Assembly: GCA_937949785.1 (NCBI GenBank)
Contig: CALEDH010000012.1
Location: 1 to 37,193 of the forward strand
Direction: 5' to 3'
DNA length: 37,193 nt
Source: an uncultured Sulfolobales archaeon
GTDB taxonomy: Archaea; Thermoproteota; Thermoprotei_A; Sulfolobales; NBVN01
A program made the translations under genes and the position numbers. Shown here one piece after another: positions 8,858 through 16,589 of the stretch. The notes under the pieces were generated by a model that saw only the letters and a program-made list of their open reading frames with translations, did no database searches and was not told where the DNA came from. The stretch's first letter is position 1, and each line of letters starts with the position of its first letter.

Positions 8858-9954
8858 TGGGCTACGTAGTTATAGATGGCTCTATAGGTGAGGGTGGGGG
8901 TCAGATACTGAGGACTTCAGTAGCGCTTTCCTCAATACTTATGAAGCCGATTAAAGTGGTTAACATTAGGGCTAAGAGGCGGTACCCAGGACTTCAGAAC
9001 CAACACATAACGGCTGTTAAGGCGGCTGCGGAAATATCTGAAGCTGTTGTGGAGGGGCTACGCTTAGGGTCAACTGAGATTACCTACGTGCCGGGGAGGC
9101 TTAGGCCTGGGAGGTACTCCTTCGACATAGGTACGGCTGGCTCTATAACGTTAGTCCTCCAAACACTAATACCGATACTCCTCTTCACCCCCGGGGAGGT
9201 CGAGGTCGAGGTCGTCGGAGGTACTGACGTGCCGTGGAGCCCGCCTATAGACTATATGAGGAACGTAATACTTCATTACATCAGACTGATTGGTGCGGAC
9301 TTAGATATTAAGGTTTTGAGGAGGGGGCACTACCCAGGCGGTGGTGGTAGGGTAGTTGTTAAGCGTTCAGCCCAACCGCTAAGGCTTAAACCTATTAAAC
9401 TACTTACGAGAGGGGAGGTTATAAGGGTTAGAGGTATTTCACACTGCGTTAAACTACCTAAGCACGTAGCTGAGAGGCAGGCGAGGGCTGCTGAGGAAGT
9501 ACTACGTAACTCACTTCCTAACATCCCAGTAGGTATTGAGCTTGAGTACTTCGACCCGGCTAACGACTCCTACGCATGGCCGGGCTCCGGTATAGTGTTA
9601 TGGGCTGAGACGAGTAACGGGGCTGTGGTGGGGGCTGATGCGTTGGGGATGAAGGGTAGGAGGGCTGAGGAAGTTGGTTCGGATGCTGCGAGGAAGTTAT
9701 TAGCAGAATTAGGTACTGAAGCAGCTTTGGATAGGCATATGAGCGATAACATAATCCCCTATCTAGCATTGATTAGTGGGAGGTCTGAGGTAGGCGGTTC
9801 CTCACTAACAAATCACGTATATACGGTTATAGAGGTTGTTAAGATGTTGACTGGCAGTGATGTGGAGGTTCGCGGAGCTCCTAACCAGCCTTTTAAGGTC
9901 TCAGTAGTTGGAGCACTGCCTCCGACCGCACAACCCCACCGTATTAGGTCGTAG
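8857..9954 (+). CDS. rtcA: RNA 3'-terminal phosphate cyclase
   Basis: The 365-aa RtcA family protein converts RNA 3'-phosphate ends to 2',3'-cyclic phosphates using ATP through an enzyme-AMP intermediate. The N-terminus DGSIGEGGGQILR is the classic RtcA start. The GTAGSITLVLQ segment near residue 92 and DVPWSPPIDY near residue 125 follow the family. The nucleophilic histidine fits H320 in LTNHVYTVIE, aligned to the archaeal LTxHxxTNI motif, although the usual Asn is Val here. GTG at 8857 uses the last base of the nadM stop codon. As the last gene of the operon it suggests coupling of nucleotide cofactor and RNA end metabolism, which is inference. Confidence 0.93.
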   Translation: MGYVVIDGSIGEGGGQILRTSVALSSILMKPIKVVNIRAKRRYPGLQNQHITAVKAAAEISEAVVEGLRLGSTEITYVPGRLRPGRYSFDIGTAGSITLVLQTLIPILLFTPGEVEVEVVGGTDVPWSPPIDYMRNVILHYIRLIGADLDIKVLRRGHYPGGGGRVVVKRSAQPLRLKPIKLLTRGEVIRVRGISHCVKLPKHVAERQARAAEEVLRNSLPNIPVGIELEYFDPANDSYAWPGSGIVLWAETSNGAVVGADALGMKGRRAEEVGSDAARKLLAELGTEAALDRHMSDNIIPYLALISGRSEVGGSSLTNHVYTVIEVVKMLTGSDVEVRGAPNQPFKVSVVGALPPTAQPHRIRS

Positions 9955-10046
9955 GTAGATTTAAGTCTGTAGGGCCTTCTCAGCAGGCGTAATTAGAAGT
10001 AAAGTATATATGTTTTGACGTCGTTAAGGTTTTAGACGAGGGTCCT

Positions 10047-11222
10047 TTGACATTAGCTAACATGCTTAACGTAGCTAGTGGTTCGGAAAACCCGTTACTT
10101 AGGTTAGTAAGTAATGCTAGGAAGGATGGCAGTAAGGTAAGGATAGTGTCTAACTACGATATAGATGCTGTCATAGCTTCAGGCATCGTGGTTAAGTACC
10201 TACTGCAAAGTGATGTTAGGTATGAGTACTTAACTACGTTGGATTTGGATAGGGCTGTCTTAGCTAAGGAAGTCCCAACAATATCGTTCGGCACCCACCT
10301 AAGTGAGTTGAGGAACTGTGTTAGCTTAGTTAGAGGTGAGCGTTCGGAGATACGTAGGTTGGGGGATAGCTACTTAGTCAGCACGCCTTACTACTCATAC
10401 AACGTGCTGAAGGTCCTTGAGGACGTTATGATAGTGACTAACGATGTTAGGTACTACGTCCTCACCTCCATGTTGGGTAAGTACATCCCTAGGCTTAAGG
10501 CTTACCAGGTAGATGACTTAGTTAGGAATTACGTGAAGGAGTTATGCGATTTAAACTTACTGAGGGTTGTGAGAGGTCTTAAAATATTTAACTACTCATT
10601 AGTTGAGGTTAGTAAGGCTCTCAGCAGGTCTTTAGACGTATTCGTACCTGGGTATGGTGGGGCTGACCTCGGCAGGGATGTTAGGAGTTTAAGTGAGGCT
10701 GAGTTAGGTAATGAGGTGTTGAGCAGCATAGCTAAGTTCTCGCAGACTAAGTTCTTAGTCAACGACTTAGTTGGTGATAACTACTACACCGCTCAGGAGT
10801 GGTTTTTTAGGGATATGTATGAGTTCCTCTACGCGTTAATATCCGTAGCAGATGTCTACGGGGTCCACTACATCGTAGCCTCCATCAGCGTTACTAATTA
10901 CCTCCCGCTAATAAGGCTTAAGTATGAGGGGTTACTTAAGGAGTTAGCAGCTAATATAAGTAAGGTTAAGGATGTAGGCATCCAGCAGGTTAGGAAGAAC
11001 TTATATAGGGTTAGGCTGAGCTCGCAGGTCCCTATAACCCCTATCTGCAAGGTACTTAAGTCATACTTCATACCTTTAGACTCGATCGTAGTGTATGAGT
11101 TAGATAACTACTTATACATATCCTTATTCGACACGCCATTAGACTCTGCAGCGTCGTTGGTTAGGGGTGGTTATGAGAGGGTGGGTAGTTTAATAAGGTT
11201 TAAGGAGTTGAGGCTTTCCTGA
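10047..11222 (+). CDS. degenerate DHH-family protein, archaeal RecJ/Cdc45-like
   Basis: The 391-aa protein sits in the conserved archaeal neighbourhood RecJ-like - pcc1 - rps1e, which is the main reason for the call. The DHH motif I appears as SNYDIDAVIASG (residues 35-46), where active enzymes have S-H-x-D-x-D-G. The central DHH signature is replaced by GTHLSEL (82-88). Loss of these metal ligands suggests a Cdc45-like structural partner of the GINS-MCM helicase rather than a nuclease. The start is TTG 10047 or ATG 10062. A TATA-like AGTATATATG lies at about 10003-10013. The stop overlaps the presumed start of pcc1. Function is inferred from context and one motif. Confidence 0.68.
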   Translation: MTLANMLNVASGSENPLLRLVSNARKDGSKVRIVSNYDIDAVIASGIVVKYLLQSDVRYEYLTTLDLDRAVLAKEVPTISFGTHLSELRNCVSLVRGERSEIRRLGDSYLVSTPYYSYNVLKVLEDVMIVTNDVRYYVLTSMLGKYIPRLKAYQVDDLVRNYVKELCDLNLLRVVRGLKIFNYSLVEVSKALSRSLDVFVPGYGGADLGRDVRSLSEAELGNEVLSSIAKFSQTKFLVNDLVGDNYYTAQEWFFRDMYEFLYALISVADVYGVHYIVASISVTNYLPLIRLKYEGLLKELAANISKVKDVGIQQVRKNLYRVRLSSQVPITPICKVLKSYFIPLDSIVVYELDNYLYISLFDTPLDSAASLVRGGYERVGSLIRFKELRLS

Positions 11223-11476
11223 AGCTTAACGTAGTTCTTAACATAGGTTTAGGTAGTGCGGCCTTGGCTGAGGCAGTACGTAATGCGTTAAGACCTGACG
11301 ATGCTGAAGTCCCGGAGGGCATCCAACTGATGAGTATGGTTGTAAGTTCCTCGCTGATCTATAAGTTAGGTGTTGAGTTCGACGACACCTCTAAGCTCTA
11401 CACGATATGCAACGTAGTTGATGACATAGTTAGCCATGTACTACTAGCGCTATCAGTGGTGGGTGTTAGCAGATGA
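11219..11476 (+). CDS. pcc1: KEOPS complex subunit Pcc1
   Basis: The product of about 85 aa fits Pcc1, the small dimerising subunit of the KEOPS complex that makes tRNA t6A. The order is a first strand (KLNVVLNI), a helix (ALAEAVRNALRPDD), two more strands (GIQLMSMVVSSSLIYKLGVEF) and a C-terminal helix with the TxxNVVDDI pattern typical of the family. The first ordinary start is TTG at 11264, which would remove strand one. The frame is open back to 11204 and offers only CTG at 11219, which overlaps the TGA of the upstream gene as CTGA. I place the start there by homology, with modest certainty. The next gene, rps1e, has its own TATA box. Confidence 0.78.
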   Translation: MKLNVVLNIGLGSAALAEAVRNALRPDDAEVPEGIQLMSMVVSSSLIYKLGVEFDDTSKLYTICNVVDDIVSHVLLALSVVGVSR

Positions 11477-11516
11477 GTTAGGCCTCCGCTAACTCTACTT
11501 CACGTCTTTCATAACT

Positions 11517-11525
11517 CTTATAAAC
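11517..11525 (+). promoter_or_regulatory. TATA box for rps1e
   Basis: CTTATAAAC lies about 40 bases before the TTG start at 11560. Transcription would begin near 11547, giving a leader of about a dozen bases. Visual call only. Confidence 0.5.
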
Positions 11526-11559
11526 TCCTATTATGTGGAATATTAGGTGTTTAGATTAG

Positions 11560-12186
11560 TTGTCTTCGAAGGTCGCAGTTAAGGATAGGTGGAGGATGAA
11601 GCAGTGGTACGCTGTAGTAGCTCCAGAGGTATTCGGCAGTACTACAATAGCTACTACGCCAGCTGATAAGCCCTGGAAATTACTTGGGAGGGTATTCGAA
11701 ACAACCTTATTTGACATTACCGGGGACTTCTCACAGGTTCACGTACATCTTAAGTTTCAGGTGTATGAGGTAAGGGATGATACAGCGTATACTAGGTTTA
11801 AAGGACATGAATTGGCTAGGGACTACATGAAGAGCATTATTAGGAGGAAGAGTAGTAAGGTGACTTCAATAGTGGATGTGTTCACTAAGGACGGCTACGG
11901 CTTGAGGATAACCACCGTAGCTCTAACATCGTTTAGATGTAAGACGTTGCAGAAACATATGATTAGGAAGTTGATAAGGGAGACCATAACTAACTACGTA
12001 GGTGAGAAGACTTTTAATGAGGTTATTCAGGCAATGGTCTTCGGCTCATTAGCCCTTGAAATATTCCAGAAGGCTAAGAAGGTATACCCACTGCGTAAAG
12101 TTGAGGTATATAAGTCTAAGCTACTCTACCTAACGACACCTGAAGGTGTTAAGAAGTCAGTGATAACTGTGAGTGCCCCTTCATGA
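11560..12186 (+). CDS. rps1e: 30S ribosomal protein S1e (S3Ae)
   Basis: The 208-aa protein matches the archaeal/eukaryotic S1e (S3Ae) family of the small ribosomal subunit. Diagnostic segments are KDRWRMKQWYAVVAPEVFG at the N-terminus (residues 8-26), the TTPADKPWKLLGR stretch, FKGHELARDYMKSIIRRKSS and a basic middle. Length is normal. The start is TTG at 11560, with the TATA element at 11517. Its place after recJ-like and pcc1 reproduces a widespread archaeal gene order. Confidence 0.95.
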   Translation: MSSKVAVKDRWRMKQWYAVVAPEVFGSTTIATTPADKPWKLLGRVFETTLFDITGDFSQVHVHLKFQVYEVRDDTAYTRFKGHELARDYMKSIIRRKSSKVTSIVDVFTKDGYGLRITTVALTSFRCKTLQKHMIRKLIRETITNYVGEKTFNEVIQAMVFGSLALEIFQKAKKVYPLRKVEVYKSKLLYLTTPEGVKKSVITVSAPS

Positions 12187-12212
12187 TGGGGGATATAACT
12201 TTAGTTTAAACT

Positions 12213-12221
12213 ACTTATATT
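12213..12221 (+). promoter_or_regulatory. TATA box for the 12244 gene
   Basis: ACTTATATT is centred about 26-27 bases before the GTG at 12244, so transcription would start at or beside the start codon. This supports a leaderless mRNA and argues against using the ACG at 12235 as the start. Confidence 0.6.
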
Positions 12222-12243
12222 TCGGTGTAGTTGTACGGAGGCA

Positions 12244-13488
12244 GTGTTACTGGCTGGTGGGAGAGGGGTAGGCCTAGAACCGATAACTAATACTAGGCCT
12301 AAGCCTTTAGTCCCAATCTTAGGCAGTAAGTTAGTGGGACGCCACCTAATATGTTTGGGTGAGGTCGGTGTTAGGAGGGTAGTAGTCGTCGTTAATTATA
12401 TGGTAGAGGCTGTGAGGAAGTTTGTCGACGACCTATCCCAGTCTATGGGCTTAGACGTAATTTACGTTGATCAGGGCTCCCCACTAGGCACTGCAGACGC
12501 CGTCATGAAAGCAGCCCCGCACCTAAGCGGTGACGATTTCATAGTGTTGTATAGCGATGTGTATTTCAGAGACCCTAACTTTCTAGGGGATTTGCTGAGG
12601 GGTGGCGGTAACGTCGTGGGGGTAGCTGAGGTTGAGGACCCGAGTAGGTATGGGGTCGTAGTGGTTAGTGGGGGTAAGGTTGTTAAGATTGTTGAGAAAC
12701 CTAAGCACCGTCTAAGTAACTACGTTAACGCAGGGGTCTACAGGTTTGATAAGGGTTTACTTAAATTCTTGGAGAGGACGGAGCCGTCGGAGAGGGGTGA
12801 GTACGAACTAACTACTACGGTACAGCTAATGATTGACAGCGGTGTGAGGTTTAACTACTTATTAATTAAGGATTGGCTTGATATAGGTAGGCCTTGGTCC
12901 TTATTAGAAGCTAATAAGTTGGAGTTAGAGCTTCTTGATAGGCAGTTAATTAGGGGTGATGTTGAGGGCAGCGCCGTCGTTAGAGGACCTGTAGTCGTTG
13001 AGGAGGGCTCTCAAATACTTTCAGGTAGTTACGTAGTAGGCCCTACTTACATAGGTCGCGGGGTTACAGTAGGTCCTAACGCGTATATAAGGCCTTACAG
13101 CGTGGTCTTAGATAACTCTAAGGTAGGGTTTAATGTTGAGGTTAAGGAGAGCGTCGTGATGGAGAACACGCATATTTCCCACCAATCATATGTTGGGGAC
13201 TCCGTAGTCTGCGAAGGTGTTAACTTAGGTGCTGGCACTATCCTAGCTAATTTAAGGTTTGATGAGAGGACTGTTAAGGTTAGGGTTAAGGGGGTCTTAG
13301 AGGACAGCGGTAGGAGGAAGTTAGGCGCGTTTATAGGTGGCTACGTTAGGACCGGGGTTAACGTATCCGTGTTTCCAGGCGTTAAGATCGGTGCGTACTC
13401 ATGGATCTACCCAGGTGCGGTGGTTGCTGACGACGTACCTCCGAAAAGCATACTTAAACATGACGGTACGTTAGTTAGCATGGGTTAG
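12244..13488 (+). CDS. sugar-1-phosphate nucleotidylyltransferase with left-handed beta-helix domain (GlmU/ST0452-like)
   Basis: The 414-aa protein has two domains. Residues 1-230 form a nucleotidyltransferase: LLAGGRGVGLEPIT, RPKPLVPIL, GSPLGTADAV, LYSDVYF and VVEKPKH are all recognisable. Residues from about 240 on show the isoleucine-patch hexapeptide repeats of a left-handed beta-helix acyltransferase, ending NVSVFPGVKIGAYSWIYPGAVV. This matches bifunctional archaeal enzymes that make UDP-GlcNAc and related sugars. Unusually, the arginine of the GxGxRL loop is glycine here (GRGVGL). The leaderless GTG start shortens the first strand by about three residues. The gene ends 2 bp before the convergent GTPase gene. 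Confidence 0.85.
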   Translation: MLLAGGRGVGLEPITNTRPKPLVPILGSKLVGRHLICLGEVGVRRVVVVVNYMVEAVRKFVDDLSQSMGLDVIYVDQGSPLGTADAVMKAAPHLSGDDFIVLYSDVYFRDPNFLGDLLRGGGNVVGVAEVEDPSRYGVVVVSGGKVVKIVEKPKHRLSNYVNAGVYRFDKGLLKFLERTEPSERGEYELTTTVQLMIDSGVRFNYLLIKDWLDIGRPWSLLEANKLELELLDRQLIRGDVEGSAVVRGPVVVEEGSQILSGSYVVGPTYIGRGVTVGPNAYIRPYSVVLDNSKVGFNVEVKESVVMENTHISHQSYVGDSVVCEGVNLGAGTILANLRFDERTVKVRVKGVLEDSGRRKLGAFIGGYVRTGVNVSVFPGVKIGAYSWIYPGAVVADDVPPKSILKHDGTLVSMG

Positions 13489-13490
13489 TG

Positions 13491-14729
13491 CTAACCATGA
13501 GCTAACGTTGAGACGACCTTAACTACGTCGCCGTCGTTTAACACGTAATCACCTCCAACCCTCCTCTTATCCTTAACCAGCACTGCATATAGGAAGCCCT
13601 TACCTAGGTCTGTGTGGATTAGGTTAGCTAGTTCTAGGGCTGTTGACCCTCTCGGTATTAGGTAGGCGTCGGGCAGTACGTTCCCCTTACTATCAGTTAG
13701 CTTGCTAACGTCTTCAACAGGGTATACGGTGATGTTGTTTAAGACTTTAAACACTGCGGTGTTCAACGCTTCCTGAACACCTGTCCCTTCAAACTTCTTA
13801 ACGAACTTCTCAATACTGCTTAAAGCCTCCCTCTGCTTAGGTGTTAACGCGTCAGACCTCACTATCCCTACTTCACGGTCCCCCGGTAGGTAGTCTACTA
13901 ACCCTGTCTTAGCAGCCCTCCTCAAAGCCAGCTCGTATTCGGCGCTGACAGGTATGATGGTCCTGCCGGGCAGTTCTTTCATGAGGTGTTTTAAGATATC
14001 CTCGGATTCCGGGATATCCATCTTATTAGCCACTATGACTATGGGCTTAGCTACTAACCTTAAATACCTGCTAAACGTTCTTAATTCCTCATCACCCCAC
14101 GAACTGAGCTTACTTCCCTCAAGCTTTGCAGCTTTAAGGGACTTCACTATGTGTTCCCTCCTAATAGAAAGTCCTGAAACCTTCTGGTGGAGTAGGTCTA
14201 AAGCCTTATCATACGGCAGCGTTTCTAAGGACCTCTTAACCCTCACCCAGTCCTTAGATACTATGCTGAAGAACCACTCATCTATTTCGGACTCGATCAC
14301 CGTTACGTCCTGCAGTGGGTCATGTTTCCCGACGCCGACGTAGTTACCGCCCTCATCAGTACTCCCAGAAGCGTCTACTATGTGTAGCAGTACGTCTGCC
14401 TGCCTTAAATCATCTAAGAACTTATTGCCGAGGCCTCTGCCTTTATGAGCGTCTTTAACCAGACCTGCAACATCCATGAGCTTTACAGGTACGTACCTAT
14501 AACCTCTCAAACATGTTGAGTTCTGCGGCATGCATTTAGGTAGGTTGAAGGTTGTGTGTGCGCACTTAGTCCTAACGTACCCAACACCTACGTTCGGATC
14601 TATCGTTACGAAAGGCCTGTTCTCTATCCTAACTTGAATTAAAGTAGCTGCTGAGAAGAAAGTTGATTTACCGACGTTGGTCTTCCCTATAATACCTATT
14701 AAAGGGTACGTAGGGGGTATTCCGTTCAC
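13491..14729 (-). CDS. YchF/Obg-family GTPase with C-terminal TGS domain
   Basis: The 412-aa protein is the archaeal YchF-like translation-associated NTPase. G1 is GIIGKTNVGKST (residues 12-23), the switch II segment is DVAGLV, and NKMD supplies the G4 motif for guanine specificity. In YchF proper this is often altered to bind ATP. The last 80 residues look like a TGS domain (DAYLIPRGSTALELANLIH to NDGDVVKVVS), which binds ribosome-linked ligands. GTG at 14729 follows a minus-strand TATA (ATATAAATTTA, 14752-14762) by about 27 bases, so the mRNA is probably leaderless. It is divergent from rpl15e. Confidence 0.9.
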   Translation of the reverse strand: MNGIPPTYPLIGIIGKTNVGKSTFFSAATLIQVRIENRPFVTIDPNVGVGYVRTKCAHTTFNLPKCMPQNSTCLRGYRYVPVKLMDVAGLVKDAHKGRGLGNKFLDDLRQADVLLHIVDASGSTDEGGNYVGVGKHDPLQDVTVIESEIDEWFFSIVSKDWVRVKRSLETLPYDKALDLLHQKVSGLSIRREHIVKSLKAAKLEGSKLSSWGDEELRTFSRYLRLVAKPIVIVANKMDIPESEDILKHLMKELPGRTIIPVSAEYELALRRAAKTGLVDYLPGDREVGIVRSDALTPKQREALSSIEKFVKKFEGTGVQEALNTAVFKVLNNITVYPVEDVSKLTDSKGNVLPDAYLIPRGSTALELANLIHTDLGKGFLYAVLVKDKRRVGGDYVLNDGDVVKVVSTLAHG

Positions 14730-14751
14730 CTAATATAGTGTTCGTTCTAAT

Positions 14752-14762
14752 AAATTTATATC
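14752..14762 (-). promoter_or_regulatory. TATA box for the YchF-like GTPase gene
   Basis: On the minus strand TATAAATTTA is centred about 27-28 bases from the GTG start at 14729, which fits leaderless transcription. The divergent rpl15e promoter is probably the TTTTTAACC at about 14788-14796 on the plus strand. Confidence 0.55.
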
Positions 14763-14832
14763 TCACCGTGGCTGGGGGACTACTTAAAGGTTAGGTTTTT
14801 AACCTTGTTTAGTCTAGTAGTTGGTGTAAGGT

Positions 14833-15489
14833 GTGAGGGGAGGGATGGTTAGGTCTACCTACCACTACATAGCTGAGGGTTGGAGTGAGGAAAGCGATGT
14901 GATGGCCAGCTTAATGAAGGAAAGGTTGATTAGGTGGCGTAGGGAGCCTACGGTAGTGAGGGTTGAGGTACCGACTAGGATTGATAGGGCTAGGGCTTTA
15001 GGCTTCAAATCAAAGCAGGGCTTCGTAGTGGTTAGGGTTAAGGTTAGGAAGGGAGGTATGAATAGGCCTAGGCCTAACAGCGGCCGTAGACCTAAGAGGA
15101 TGGGTGTTTACGGTTACGCCCCAGCTAAGCCTACTCAGCTAATAGCTGAGGAGAGGGCTAATGATAAGCACCCTAATTTAGAAGTGTTAGGTAGTTACTA
15201 CGTAGGTGAGGACGGTATCTACAAGTACTACGAGGTAGTTCTAGTTGACCCTCACCACCCAGCCGTAAGCTCTGACCCAGATGTTAATTGGGTGGTTGGA
15301 AAGCAGCATAGGGGTAGGGTTTACAGGGGTAAGACATCGGCTGGTAGGAGGATGCGTGGCTTACTGGGGAATAGAGGGTTGAGAGGTACTCATAGATGGA
15401 AGTGGGGGAGGAAGATGAGGGAGAGGGTGCTTAGGAAGAGGCATGAGGCTTCGAGGGGAGCTAGTTTGGTACTCTCTAAGGGTATGTGA
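14833..15489 (+). CDS. rpl15e: 50S ribosomal protein L15e
   Basis: The 218-aa basic protein matches archaeal L15e of the large subunit. Diagnostic pieces are [10 protein letters not shown] near the N-terminus, the [20 protein letters not shown] stretch (residues 75-94), and the C-terminal arginine-rich [20 protein letters not shown]. Two starts are possible, GTG 14833 or ATG 14845; the latter gives the usual [10 protein letters not shown]-terminus. It opens the conserved unit rpl15e - COG1325 - rnp3 - rnp2. Confidence 0.95.
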   Translation: MRGGMVRSTYHYIAEGWSEESDVMASLMKERLIRWRREPTVVRVEVPTRIDRARALGFKSKQGFVVVRVKVRKGGMNRPRPNSGRRPKRMGVYGYAPAKPTQLIAEERANDKHPNLEVLGSYYVGEDGIYKYYEVVLVDPHHPAVSSDPDVNWVVGKQHRGRVYRGKTSAGRRMRGLLGNRGLRGTHRWKWGRKMRERVLRKRHEASRGASLVLSKGM

Positions 15490-15520
15490 GGGTTTAAGTG
15501 TTAAGAAGTAAGTGCTGTAG

Positions 15521-15976
15521 ATGGGTAGGGACTTCAACGTAAGGCTCTTAAGGATTTCAGTATTCAAACACGCAACTGAAGATTTAAGTAAGGTTAGGCA
15601 GGCTTTGTTAAACATCCTCCCCCAAACGTTGAGAGGTTCTAAGATACTTGCTGAGGAAGTGGTTAAAGGGCATCACGGCAATGAGATAAGGATATTTAGG
15701 TTGGAGTTACATGGTGATGAGGCTTTAAAAACTCTAATACATATTATCTGCTCATTAGATGAGAGCGATAGGAGGTTACTCAAACTCTCCGTAGGTGATA
15801 GGGTGGGGGACGTTAAGTCCCACCTGTATTTGAGGTTAGGAAAGCAGGAGGCCTACGTGGGTAGGTTGACCATACGTGACGGTAGTGATGTTGTGAGGGT
15901 TTCAGCAACTGTAGAGGGTTGTAGGTCTTTAGAAGATATTAACGCGTTTCTAGATGAACTGTTTAAGGATTGCTGA
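15521..15976 (+). CDS. COG1325-type RNA-binding protein
   Basis: The 151-aa protein resembles the archaeal RNA-binding family (COG1325, DUF54) that lies between rpl15e and the RNase P genes in many archaea. It starts with a strand FNVRLLRISVFKHATED and has the typical central HHGNEIRIFRLEL segment, ending with an acidic helix. The molecular role is not established; the neighbourhood suggests RNA processing. ATG at 15521 lies 31 bases after rpl15e, and the stop is 1 base before the rnp3 ATG, so it is cotranscribed. Confidence 0.8.
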   Translation: MGRDFNVRLLRISVFKHATEDLSKVRQALLNILPQTLRGSKILAEEVVKGHHGNEIRIFRLELHGDEALKTLIHIICSLDESDRRLLKLSVGDRVGDVKSHLYLRLGKQEAYVGRLTIRDGSDVVRVSATVEGCRSLEDINAFLDELFKDC

Positions 15977-15977
15977 G

Positions 15978-16589
15978 ATGTACGTCGACTTAAACGTCAG
16001 GCCTTATGGGAACGCTGACTTAAGTAGGATGTTAAGCATTGCGTGTAGGTTGGGTTATAAGGCCGTAGCTGTGGAGGGGCTTAATAGGAGGGTTGAGGAT
16101 AGGTTAACAGTAGTTCCTAGGATTACATACGGGTATGGGGGTAGGCCTGCCTTAAGTCATGGAGGGTTGGAGGGGTTTCTAATAGCGTATGAGTTAAGCG
16201 AGTTAGCAGCTGTTAAGGCTTTAAACAGTTTGAGGGGTAGGTGTCACCTAGTGAAGATCTCGGCTAACGTTCTAGGGGGGATGAGGAAAAAACATATTAA
16301 GTCGTTGAGGAATTGCGGTATGCCGGTGGAGATTTCCGTAAAGGATATCATCTCAGGTAACGGGGTAAACTACAACACGTTAAGAGGTCTTAATAAGCTG
16401 CTGCCATATGTTGAGAGAGGTGATGTTGAGTTAGTAGTCAGTAGTTCGGCTGGAGACGAGTTTGAGTTAGTACACCCTCTTGAGGTGGTAGCGATGCTTA
16501 GGGAGTTACGGTTAAGCGAGTTAACATCTATTAAGGCTGTGAGCAGCCTGCCTGCAAGGATTTTAAGGATGGTGGGTAGTGGTGTTTGA
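15978..16589 (+). CDS. rnp3: RNase P protein component 3 (Rpp30)
   Basis: The 203-aa TIM-barrel-like protein starts MYVDLNVRPYG, the usual Rpp30 opening. It has the LGYKAVAVEGLNRR, HLVKISANVLGGMRKKHIKSLR and C-terminal helical segments of the family. RNase P removes 5' leaders from pre-tRNA; Rpp30 works with Pop5, Rpp21 and Rpp29 on the catalytic RNA. An earlier in-frame ATG (15954) exists, but it lies inside the preceding gene and adds eight unconserved residues. The gene overlaps rnp2 by 11 nt. Confidence 0.88.
   Translation: MYVDLNVRPYGNADLSRMLSIACRLGYKAVAVEGLNRRVEDRLTVVPRITYGYGGRPALSHGGLEGFLIAYELSELAAVKALNSLRGRCHLVKISANVLGGMRKKHIKSLRNCGMPVEISVKDIISGNGVNYNTLRGLNKLLPYVERGDVELVVSSSAGDEFELVHPLEVVAMLRELRLSELTSIKAVSSLPARILRMVGSGV

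Noticed and set aside
12235-12246. ACG at 12235 as a nonstandard start that would restore a fuller N-terminus (xEAVLLAGG)
   Set aside because: The TATA box places transcription start at about 12244, where a normal GTG exists, and the loss is only about three residues.
15954-15977. Upstream ATG (15954) for rnp3
   Set aside because: It lies within the preceding gene and adds residues not seen in Rpp30; ATG 15978 gives the standard MYVDLNV start.
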